From Bdellovibrionota bacterium (GTDB lineage Bacteria > Bdellovibrionota > Bacteriovoracia > Bacteriovoracales > Bacteriovoracaceae): a stretch of DNA of 12,039 nucleotides. Both the position numbers and the translations under genes were made by a program. Numbering within the stretch: the stretch's first letter is position 1; each line of letters begins with the position of its first letter. The notes under the pieces were generated by a model. The model was not told the origin of the DNA. It searched no databases and saw only the letters and a list, made by a program, of their open reading frames with translations. Below are positions 1 to 6,122 of the stretch, in pieces. Location: NCBI GenBank assembly GCA_030836365.1, contig JAURQB010000111.1, positions 1 through 12,039 of the forward strand, read 5' to 3'.

Positions 1-648
1 AAAGTAGCAAAAAAGAAAGTCGCGAAAAAAGTAGCAAAAAAGAAAGTCGCGAAAAAAGCAGCAAAAAAGAAAGTCGCGAAAAAAGCAGCAAAAAAGAAAG
101 TCGCGAAAAAAGCAGTAAAAAAGAAAGTCGCGAAAAAAGCAGTAAAAAAGAAAGTCGCTAAAAAAGTAGCAAAAAAGAAAGTCGCGAAAAAAGTTGCAAA
201 AAAGAAAGTCGCGAAAAAAGCAACAAAGAAGACAACTTCAAAAAAAGCATCACTACCAGTTGAAGATCCGAAAATATCTAAAGAAGAAGCGATCAAAAAA
301 TACAAAGCATCTAATAAGAAATCACTTGAAAAAGAGATTGAAGCGCAAAATCTTGCGACTGATGACGTTGAGTCTGTAGATGAAGCACCTCCTGAGGTAG
401 TCGATATTCAGGCTAGGGATGAATCAAACCAGCCAACTGAAGAAAAAACTGATAATCTTGTTCCCGATAATCAACTTGAAGAATACAATCCTGATGATGA
501 GGACGAAAGAGAGGAAGAGGGCTCTTATAATTATGGGTGGGGCTACAGTGACTCTTTTGATGACCCAGAAGAAGAAAGCCTGGCCAGCGAGTACGGCGAT
601 CTCGATGAAGACGAATTATATGCGAAGAGTATCAAACCAAAAAACTAA
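1..648 (+). CDS. Histone H1-like Lys/Ala repeat protein with acidic tail (5'-partial)
   Basis: The reading frame is open from base 1 to the TAA at 646-648, giving 215 residues; the start lies upstream of the window. Residues 2-73 are eight copies of a nine-residue unit of the form V/A-A/V-KKKVAKK, followed by one degraded copy (ATKKTTSKK), so this part is over half lysine. From about residue 85 the composition flips to Glu/Asp-rich, with a Tyr/Gly/Trp patch (SYNYGWGYSDSF) near residues 175-186 and a short basic end (KSIKPKN). Such Lys/Ala/Val repeats are typical of bacterial histone H1-like DNA-binding proteins, so nucleoid binding by the repeat arm is the likely role. The acidic tail could mask the basic arm or bind partners; this is inference. 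A Lys-rich tail on some other DNA or RNA enzyme, such as a topoisomerase, remains possible because the N-terminus is unseen. Short ORFs in other frames here are shadows. Confidence 0.8.
   Translation, partial: KVAKKKVAKKVAKKKVAKKAAKKKVAKKAAKKKVAKKAVKKKVAKKAVKKKVAKKVAKKKVAKKVAKKKVAKKATKKTTSKKASLPVEDPKISKEEAIKKYKASNKKSLEKEIEAQNLATDDVESVDEAPPEVVDIQARDESNQPTEEKTDNLVPDNQLEEYNPDDEDEREEEGSYNYGWGYSDSFDDPEEESLASEYGDLDEDELYAKSIKPKN
4..246 (+). repeat. 27-nt tandem repeats coding the KKKVAKK units
   Basis: Units of 27 nt begin at 4, 31, 58, 85, 112, 139, 166 and 193, with a ninth degraded unit at 220-246. The core AAAAAGAAAGTCGC is the same in the first eight. Variation is mostly in the first two codons (GTA/GCA/GTT and GCA/GTA), plus one GCG to GCT change in the sixth unit. 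Near-identity at the DNA level, including synonymous positions, suggests recent expansion or gene conversion. The array probably continues upstream of the window. Confidence 0.92.
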
Positions 649-672
649 GTTTAACTAAAACGGCCTAAACTC

Positions 673-701
673 AAAGGGTGCTTTTATGAGCACCCTTTTT
701 T
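673..701 (+). terminator. Rho-independent terminator after the H1-like gene
   Basis: A 9-bp stem AAAGGGTGC (673-681) pairs with GCACCCTTT (690-698) around an 8-nt loop, and a run of T covers 696-701. It sits 25 nt after the H1-like stop codon and ends just before the ribosome-binding site of the HD-domain gene. It should therefore separate the two transcripts. Confidence 0.9.
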
Positions 702-714
702 ATAAGGAAACTAA

Positions 715-2013
715 ATGGAAATTAGAGACCCTGTTCACGGCTCCATTCACATAAGTAAAGAACTTGTTCCCGTAATCAAACATAATTTTTTTCAACGATT
801 AAGATATATTAAACAACTTGGGTTTTCTGAGTTTGTTTTCCCGGGTGCTACCCATACAAGATTTCTTCACTCAATCGGCGTGATGCATGTTGGAAGTCTC
901 GCATTCAATACATTGTTCAAAGATAAATTAAACAATCCTGATATTAAAAGGTTAAAAGAAACATTTAGTCTAGGCTGCTTACTTCACGATATTGGACATG
1001 CTCCACTAAGTCACTCAACAGAAACAGTTATGCCAAGTCTTTCTGAGTTAAATATTCCAAATGAATTTCTATCTCAAGATGAAGACTTATCCCGACAAGC
1101 CACACACGAGGACTACACAATAAAGTCAATCGCAGACAGTTCATTTACCGAAGCATTTCAAGAGGTAGAGAAAAAATATGGTGTAGAAAGAAAGTTTATC
1201 GCCGATTTAATACGTGGAGAAACCTCGTCGCCAGAATATTTTACAGTAGATAATAAAAACTATTTCCCAGTATTACATCAACTCATCTCCAGTGAACTTG
1301 ATTGTGACCGTATGGATTACTTATTACGAGACTCATACTTTTGTGGTGTTTCTTACGGTAATTATGACCTTGATTGGATTTTAGATAACCTCCAACTTTG
1401 TGAAAAAGATAATTCCGTTTACCTTGGTATAACCGAGAGAGCCGTGGTTACTTTTGACGACTTTTTACTAAGTCGATATCACATGTTCTTGATGGTTTAT
1501 TTTCACTATCGTCCCGTCTGTCTCGAGCAGTTGCTTTACAAATATTTTAAAACATCACCAGGAGAATATGTAATTCCTGGAAATATTGAAGAATATCAGG
1601 TGCATGATGACCATCATTTAATAAAAATATTAAGAAAATCATCTAATAAATATGCTCAAGCAATTGTAAAAAACAATATTCCTCAAAAAGTTTATGAGAG
1701 CTATAACCCTGAGCAACTTAGGGTTCTAGAAAAAGCGGAGTCTTATTTAAACTCAATAAATGCCGAGTATATTAGGGGCTCTTCATCTGGGCGACTATCT
1801 AAGTACTATACAAATGAAAATCCACAAAAAAAGTTTCCGATCTTAGTGAGCCGCTTAGACTTTAATTCAAAAAAGTCCTATATGGACATCAATAAAGCAA
1901 CCGAGTTATTTAATAAGTTTAGTGAATCCCATGCAGTTAATAGACTTCATTGCAACTTGGAAAATTTATCAGAGCATGAGAGAATTAGCTTAAAAGAAAT
2001 ATTAATGAACTAA
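715..2013 (+). CDS. HD-superfamily phosphohydrolase (COG1078/SAMHD1-like dNTPase fold)
   Basis: The 432-residue protein begins with MEIRDPVHG, the usual opening of COG1078 HD hydrolases, and AAGGA lies 6 nt before the ATG. The metal-binding set is intact: His52 in the RFLHSIGV motif, His91-Asp92 in LLHDIGHAPLSH, and Asp198 in SSELDCDRMDYLLRD. These match the H...HD...D ligands of SAMHD1-like dNTP triphosphohydrolases. Family members hydrolyse dNTPs or other phosphate esters with a divalent metal, but the substrate cannot be read from sequence. The C-terminal third (about 300-432) is less conserved and may carry regulatory or oligomerisation parts. It is the first gene of a tight four-gene cluster whose other members look envelope-associated, so a role tied to that cluster is possible. 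No signal peptide is visible, so it is cytoplasmic. Confidence 0.9.
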   Translation: MEIRDPVHGSIHISKELVPVIKHNFFQRLRYIKQLGFSEFVFPGATHTRFLHSIGVMHVGSLAFNTLFKDKLNNPDIKRLKETFSLGCLLHDIGHAPLSHSTETVMPSLSELNIPNEFLSQDEDLSRQATHEDYTIKSIADSSFTEAFQEVEKKYGVERKFIADLIRGETSSPEYFTVDNKNYFPVLHQLISSELDCDRMDYLLRDSYFCGVSYGNYDLDWILDNLQLCEKDNSVYLGITERAVVTFDDFLLSRYHMFLMVYFHYRPVCLEQLLYKYFKTSPGEYVIPGNIEEYQVHDDHHLIKILRKSSNKYAQAIVKNNIPQKVYESYNPEQLRVLEKAESYLNSINAEYIRGSSSGRLSKYYTNENPQKKFPILVSRLDFNSKKSYMDINKATELFNKFSESHAVNRLHCNLENLSEHERISLKEILMN

Positions 2014-2023
2014 CTGTCACTAC

Positions 2024-2695
2024 ATGAATAGATTTTTGATTTACCTTTTAATTGTTTTTACTTACCTAGGTATTTCGAAGTCATTTTACCCAAATAAGCA
2101 AGTCACGATAAGCATTCCAAACAAGCACGCAATATCTGGTCTATTTAAAACATCGCCCTTATCAATAATTTTAACAGACATGGATGAAGTTGGTTTAATA
2201 ATGAAAACGTACTTAATGAAGTATTTATTAATAAGTGGGTACCAAGAGCCCATATATGTCACCATTAAAACGAATAAAAAATTCTGGGAAGAATCAAAAA
2301 ATTATATTGGTATGTCTATCTTTCGCAGGAAAGAGTTAAACAGAGAGGATTCAATTACCCCAATGCCACCAGGTTTCCACTTTATTGGCGACTCCTCTTA
2401 CGGGTATTGGAAAATAAACAAAAAAACGAAAGAGAAGGAATGGGTTTTTTATCGGTCATCTGAAAGAATTAGAACGCTACTCCATTACGGAGACTACAGA
2501 CCAACCCATAAAATGATCAAGCAAGCTCGAAATTCACTCACTCAGGAAAAGCCATTTTTTGGTTTAAATAATGAATTTGGACTAAATGGATCTGTCACGA
2601 AATCGAATCTACCCGCTAAAATTTTTAATAAAAAAAGTTTTAAGGTAGACTATAAAAAGCACTTCTTGCGCTTTTTAGATCACTCAACTTTTTAA
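2024..2695 (+). CDS. Secreted or periplasmic protein of unknown function
   Basis: A 223-residue protein I do not recognise. Residues 1-20 (MNRFLIYLLIVFTYLGISKS) look like a signal peptide or N-terminal anchor: one basic residue, a hydrophobic stretch, then a possible cleavage site around SKS-F. The mature part is basic and rich in Lys and aromatic residues, with motifs such as DSSYGYWKINKK, LHYGDYRPTHKM and FGLNNEFGLNGS. There are no cysteines in the mature region and no obvious catalytic motif. The gene starts 10 nt after the HD phosphohydrolase stop and has no clear Shine-Dalgarno sequence, so translation may be coupled to the upstream gene. It is likely a lineage-restricted envelope protein; its function is unknown. 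Confidence 0.7.
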   Translation: MNRFLIYLLIVFTYLGISKSFYPNKQVTISIPNKHAISGLFKTSPLSIILTDMDEVGLIMKTYLMKYLLISGYQEPIYVTIKTNKKFWEESKNYIGMSIFRRKELNREDSITPMPPGFHFIGDSSYGYWKINKKTKEKEWVFYRSSERIRTLLHYGDYRPTHKMIKQARNSLTQEKPFFGLNNEFGLNGSVTKSNLPAKIFNKKSFKVDYKKHFLRFLDHSTF

Positions 2696-2710
2696 CCGAC
2701 AGGAGTCTTC

Positions 2711-3622
2711 TTGAACGAAATCTTTGATAAATTGATTATTAAAATACTTATTACTTCATTTATTCTCTGTGTAGTGCTGCTTTATCGATACACCCAAAAA
2801 ATCATCGTCAATCGGTCTCGCTCTTTTGCCTTAAAATCTGTCTATCCTCATAAAAACCCTGCTCATGCAATTCACGTGACATCGAGAATTTTAGGATTCG
2901 CTATTATACTGAGTGATTTTTCATTTTTTTTATCAGAGGGATTATTTATGGCCCTCTTTGACTTTTTTATTTACTCAGTTAGCCTCATTATTTTGTATGG
3001 CGTAAGTCTTTACGTTTTTGAAAGTATTGCTTTGTACAACTTTAGCTTTGAAGACGAAATCTACAAAAGAAAAAATATTTCTTTTTCGATTGTTACCTTT
3101 GGCCTTTCAATCTCATCAGCATTCCTTATCAAAAGGATCTTTTATATTTCACAGGGATCTTTAATCAATCTTTTATTTTTATGGTTATTTACCACAGTAC
3201 TTTTTGGTTTCGCCCTAAAAACATATTACTCCGTCACGCAAAAAAATATTAATCAAACGATCTTACAAAAAAGTAACTACGAAGCAATTTCACACATTGG
3301 TTTTAGTTGGAGCTGGACACTCTTAATAGGCTCGGCCCTTGATATCGAAATCAACAACTATACGAGGTTTATGACATTTTCATTTATTCAAATAGTACTG
3401 AGTGTGATTATATTTCCCATATTCTTCATTGGTATTTCACGAATTTTTGGTATTAGAAAGTCTTTTTCTATTTCTCAATCACTAACAAGTTCGACTAAAG
3501 ATAAAAATGAAACGGAAGATTTATCAGGCATTAATGATGCGCTACTATTTTTGGCCACGGCATTTTTCACATCATTAATCACTGGGCAAGTACATTTTGG
3601 TTCATTTTATCCACCATTATAA
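2711..3622 (+). CDS. Multi-pass inner-membrane protein, possibly DUF350-like
   Basis: A 303-residue protein starting at TTG (2711), with AGGAG at 2701-2705 directly upstream; no ATG fits as well. About seven or eight hydrophobic segments are visible, roughly at residues 8-26, 58-76, 80-104, 124-142, 150-168, 195-212, 220-246 and 276-293. A polar linker lies near 255-275. The pattern of an acidic loop (FSFEDEIYKRKN) leading into a hydrophobic helix, and of N-x-A-x-A-like entries into other helices, recalls the DUF350 membrane family (YjfL type), perhaps in duplicated form. I would not assign it firmly. Spacing of 15 nt on both sides places it in the HD phosphohydrolase cluster. Transport or sensing function is unknown. 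Confidence 0.7.
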   Translation: MNEIFDKLIIKILITSFILCVVLLYRYTQKIIVNRSRSFALKSVYPHKNPAHAIHVTSRILGFAIILSDFSFFLSEGLFMALFDFFIYSVSLIILYGVSLYVFESIALYNFSFEDEIYKRKNISFSIVTFGLSISSAFLIKRIFYISQGSLINLLFLWLFTTVLFGFALKTYYSVTQKNINQTILQKSNYEAISHIGFSWSWTLLIGSALDIEINNYTRFMTFSFIQIVLSVIIFPIFFIGISRIFGIRKSFSISQSLTSSTKDKNETEDLSGINDALLFLATAFFTSLITGQVHFGSFYPPL

Positions 3623-3637
3623 CTTAGGAAAAAAGAG

Positions 3638-4144
3638 ATGTTTTTTGACTTATTTTCAAATCACCGCATGAGCAGAAAGCTCAAGAATTTAGAGCACAAA
3701 GTTTTTGAACTGGAAAAACAGCTAATTTTTTTTCAATCTATCATTAACACGAACCTAATTAGAATCAAAAATAATCAATATATTTCAGATCAATACATTT
3801 TAAATATGAATCCCTATATTGATATCTCTGCATACAATGCATATGAATTATTTCTGGACGAGAATGCACAATATTGGATCATTGATGTAGAGTCTAAAGA
3901 TTACAAAAGACCTGTAAATTTAAATTCCGTCATCAAGATTCCATTAGAGGACCTAGAAAAATCTCTTGATAAAATTCCTTCTAAGACAGCACCAATATAC
4001 ATTATTTCAAAAGACGGTATTAAATCTATTAATGCTTGTGAAACTCTTGTCAAAAATCATTTCTATAATTGTTGTAATATTTCAGGTGGCTACGAAAAAT
4101 GGCCAGATATCAAGGTCGAAGGCATTGGGCAACGGTTAGAATAA
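3638..4144 (+). CDS. Coiled-coil protein with a cysteine-less rhodanese domain
   Basis: The 168-residue protein has a charged heptad-like helix at about 11-48 and a rhodanese-like domain at about 59-158. Rhodanese landmarks are the entry YIDISAYNAYEL, the strand WIIDVE, the IPLEDLE segment, and the loop ISKDGIKSINACETL followed by NISGGYEKWP. In active rhodaneses the loop starts with a catalytic Cys (C-x-x-G-x-x-S); here that position is Ser124. Sulfur transfer through the standard site is therefore unlikely, and a binding or scaffold role is more plausible. Cysteines at 136 and in the CC pair near 147-148 are not in the active-site loop. The start is supported by AGGA at 3626-3629. It is the last gene of the cluster, and its 3' end overlaps the convergent MarR gene by 9 nt. 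Confidence 0.82.
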   Translation: MFFDLFSNHRMSRKLKNLEHKVFELEKQLIFFQSIINTNLIRIKNNQYISDQYILNMNPYIDISAYNAYELFLDENAQYWIIDVESKDYKRPVNLNSVIKIPLEDLEKSLDKIPSKTAPIYIISKDGIKSINACETLVKNHFYNCCNISGGYEKWPDIKVEGIGQRLE

Positions 4145-4582
4145 TTTATCACGCCCATCTAGTCGTGAATGCAGAGTTGATAAACCCTCTTTTAATTTTT
4201 CTAACTCAATATCACCAATGATATTTTCATAATCATTTTCAGTAGCATGAATAGATTGATTTAACTGGTTTTTTAGACTCAACCCATACTCTGTTAGGTA
4301 GATTAATTGCGATCGTCTATCCTGCAAACAAGGTCTTCTTAGTAAGTAGCCACGCTTTTCAAGCTCAGAAATATGATTAGTAATAGTCTGCTTTTTCAAG
4401 CCTAATGATTTTCCAATGAGCTTTAAAGAGGAACCCTCGTTCTCGCAAATAAAACTTAGAACTTCTAAATAGGAATAAGTTAATTCTTCATGCCCTAGGG
4501 TTTGAAGCTTTAACATTATATCTCTACTGTATGCTCGGTATATTTTTTTTAATGTATTCCCAATTCCTATAAACTCGCCCAT
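4136..4582 (-). CDS. MarR-family transcriptional regulator
   Basis: A 148-residue winged-helix protein when started at the ATG at 4582. That start has AGGA eight nt upstream, whereas the in-frame TTG at 4588 would leave only two nt, so I prefer the ATG. The DNA-binding core is clear: LKLIGKSLGLKKQTITNHI (helix-turn-helix), then LEKRGYLLRR and the wing residues DRRSQLIYLTEYG. Helical arms on both sides would form the dimer interface. MarR proteins usually repress their own gene and neighbours and release DNA on binding small phenolic or oxidising ligands. The ligand and targets here are unknown. The gene runs against the HD/rhodanese cluster and overlaps its end. A tandem repeat array lies across its promoter region and is a candidate operator. 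Confidence 0.9.
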   Translation of the reverse strand: MGEFIGIGNTLKKIYRAYSRDIMLKLQTLGHEELTYSYLEVLSFICENEGSSLKLIGKSLGLKKQTITNHISELEKRGYLLRRPCLQDRRSQLIYLTEYGLSLKNQLNQSIHATENDYENIIGDIELEKLKEGLSTLHSRLDGRDKLF

Positions 4583-4625
4583 GAACAAAATCCTAACCTA
4601 AATTGGTGAAGCTTCCAAGGTCTTT

Positions 4626-4656
4626 TATATAAGAGTGCAACTTATGAGTAAATCAA
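4626..4656 (-). promoter_or_regulatory. Candidate marR-type gene promoter inside repeat array
   Basis: On the minus strand TTGATT (4656-4651) and TATATA (4631-4626) resemble -35 and -10 elements with a 19-nt spacer, which is longer than ideal. A start near 4619 would give a leader of about 37 nt before the ATG at 4582. The -35 element lies within a repeat unit, so a protein bound to the repeats would compete with RNA polymerase. This is inference from consensus matching only. Confidence 0.4.
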
Positions 4657-4725
4657 CCAAAGTGCAACTTATGAGTAAATCAACCAAAGTGCAACTTATG
4701 AATCAATCATACGAAGTGCAACTTC
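4634..4725 (-). repeat. 27-bp tandem direct repeats, in frame with the end of the upstream gene
   Basis: Read on the minus strand, units run 4725-4699, 4698-4672, 4671-4645, plus an 11-nt partial unit 4644-4634. The second and third are identical; the first differs from them at 6 of 27 positions. Every unit carries AAGTTGCACT. The first unit is the last nine codons of the small secreted gene, and each later unit begins with TAA, the first of which is that gene's stop. As the period is nine codons, the frame is kept. The AAGTGCAACTT core, with matching arms AAGT/ACTT, is also a possible protein-binding site just upstream of the MarR gene. Confidence 0.9.
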
Positions 4726-4941
4726 TAGTTCCTCTGGAAAATATAAGACATTCTTTTGATCGCTTTCAGAGGGCTTCTCTAATTCTTGGCTTAAAACACC
4801 GCTCTCCCACAATTCTTGTGATACAATTTTCAACGTTTGCTTAGCACTTGGTATCTTAATTTCTGCATAACCCGAGAATGAAAAAGCTAAAAAAATGAAT
4901 AATAAAATGACAGCTCTAGAACTTTTCACACAACTCAGCAT
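4696..4941 (-). CDS. Small secreted/periplasmic protein downstream of rodA
   Basis: An 81-residue protein with a convincing signal peptide: a basic start (MLSCVKSSRA), a hydrophobic core (VILLFIFLAFSFSG) and a likely cleavage after GYA before EIKIPSAK. GAGAGG lies six nt before the ATG at 4941, supporting a real start. The mature part is about 55 residues, mildly acidic, with no cysteines; I do not recognise it. It follows rodA on the same strand after a 65-nt AT-rich gap, so it may be the last gene of the elongasome operon or have its own weak promoter. Its last nine codons are the first unit of a tandem repeat array. The plus-strand frame across it (4635-4844) is repetitive, lacks domain character, and is probably a shadow. 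Confidence 0.65.
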   Translation of the reverse strand: MLSCVKSSRAVILLFIFLAFSFSGYAEIKIPSAKQTLKIVSQELWESGVLSQELEKPSESDQKNVLYFPEELEVALRMIDS

Positions 4942-5006
4942 CCGTAACCTCTCGTAATTACATTTTTAACTATAACTATATTTAAAACTGCAAATAGAGT
5001 GCCATT

Positions 5007-6122
5007 CTAAAATAAGTTTCTCGTATTACTTATCGTCGTGGCCAGACCGCAGGCAATACCAAAAGTAAGAAGGCTTGAGCCTCCATAAGACATTAACGGT
5101 AATGGAAGACCAACAATGGGCATTACCCCCATAACCATCCCCATATTCACAAATGTATGCCAAAAGTATATCGACATTATTCCTATCACCGCGATAGATT
5201 GAAAAACTTTGGACACGGCCTGACTTAACCAAACCATTCGAATGAGTAGAGTCAAGTATAATCCAATCAACACAAGTGCACCTAAAAAGCCATGCTCTTC
5301 ATTGAAAACAGAGAAAACAAAATCAGTATGGTTTTCTGGAAGATAGTTTAGACTGGCTTGAGACGATTTTAAGTATCCTTTACCTAAAAACCTCCCTGAA
5401 CCAATTGATATTTTTGATTGAATCGCATTGTAACCAGAGCCCCTCGCATCTGCATCCGGGTTAATAAATGTAACGATCCTTTTTTTCTGATACTCCCGAA
5501 GGCCAAAGTTGTACATTAGAGATCCACTAATCAAAGCGAAAACACCAATTATCGCAATTGTTTTCCACTTCAAATTTCGATAAAACGCGATAACGAAAAA
5601 AATTAAAAGAATTAATAATCCTGTACCTAAATCAGGTTCAACAATAATTAATAAAGCAGGAACAAGTGCAATAATAAAAGGAATTAACACTTCTTTAAAA
5701 CCCATTTCACGATCTGGATTGTTTCTTGTAAACCACCTGGCCAGAGCAATAACGACACTAATTTTCATTAACTCCGACGGCTGAATTCTAACCGGCCCAA
5801 ATGCAATCCACCTTCTTGCTCCCATACCTACATCACCGAGGATAAAAACCAGTATTAATAAAAATATATTAAAAAAATAAAGCACGTAGGCGTAACGATA
5901 AATCGTTTTGACATCAATAAAACTAACAAATAATCCTACAACCAGGCTAAAGGTGAAATAAATTAATTGCATTTTATATACACCAGCGTGTGGATTGGCT
6001 GCTGAGCCATGAGTAGCGCTGTAAAGATTTAAAATCCCAACACTAAAAATCATCAAGCTGATTACAAAAAATGAAAAGTCGTACCTTCTTAATGCCTCTC
6101 CAACAAACTTTAAGTTAATCAT
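5007..6122 (-). CDS. rodA: RodA, SEDS peptidoglycan glycosyltransferase of the elongasome
   Basis: The 371-residue length matches E. coli RodA (about 370). RodA polymerises glycan strands from lipid II in the inner membrane during lateral wall growth, working as a pair with PBP2. SEDS signatures are intact: GARRWIAFGPVRIQPSELMK (about 101-120), EPDLGTGLL, the large periplasmic loop with GSGRFLGKG and LPENHTDFVFSV, and near the end MPIVGLPLPLMSYGGSSLL. Asp267 in HTDF corresponds to the essential aspartate of characterised RodA proteins. About ten membrane helices are visible. The ATG at 6122 overlaps the PBP2 stop by 8 nt, indicating translational coupling and near-equal production of the two partners. 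Confidence 0.97.
   Translation of the reverse strand: MINLKFVGEALRRYDFSFFVISLMIFSVGILNLYSATHGSAANPHAGVYKMQLIYFTFSLVVGLFVSFIDVKTIYRYAYVLYFFNIFLLILVFILGDVGMGARRWIAFGPVRIQPSELMKISVVIALARWFTRNNPDREMGFKEVLIPFIIALVPALLIIVEPDLGTGLLILLIFFVIAFYRNLKWKTIAIIGVFALISGSLMYNFGLREYQKKRIVTFINPDADARGSGYNAIQSKISIGSGRFLGKGYLKSSQASLNYLPENHTDFVFSVFNEEHGFLGALVLIGLYLTLLIRMVWLSQAVSKVFQSIAVIGIMSIYFWHTFVNMGMVMGVMPIVGLPLPLMSYGGSSLLTFGIACGLATTISNTRNLF

Noticed and set aside
194..658. Two plus-strand ORFs (194-379 and 419-658) in a different frame from the repeat protein
   Set aside because: They lie inside the H1-like reading frame, which is open throughout, has regular repeat structure and ends just before a terminator. 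The alternative products are low-complexity and one runs past the true stop without any domain.
4139..4175. Weak inverted repeat (ATCACG / CGTGAA) near the convergent ends of the rhodanese and MarR genes as a terminator
   Set aside because: The stem is short and mismatched and there is no T-run on either strand.
4634..4725. Possible CRISPR array
   Set aside because: The units are direct tandem copies without unique spacers, only about three and a half units are present, and no cas genes are near.
4635..4844. Plus-strand ORF of 69 codons over the repeat array
   Set aside because: It begins at a GTG inside a repeat, has no upstream ribosome-binding site, and is antisense to a gene with a signal peptide and good ribosome-binding site.
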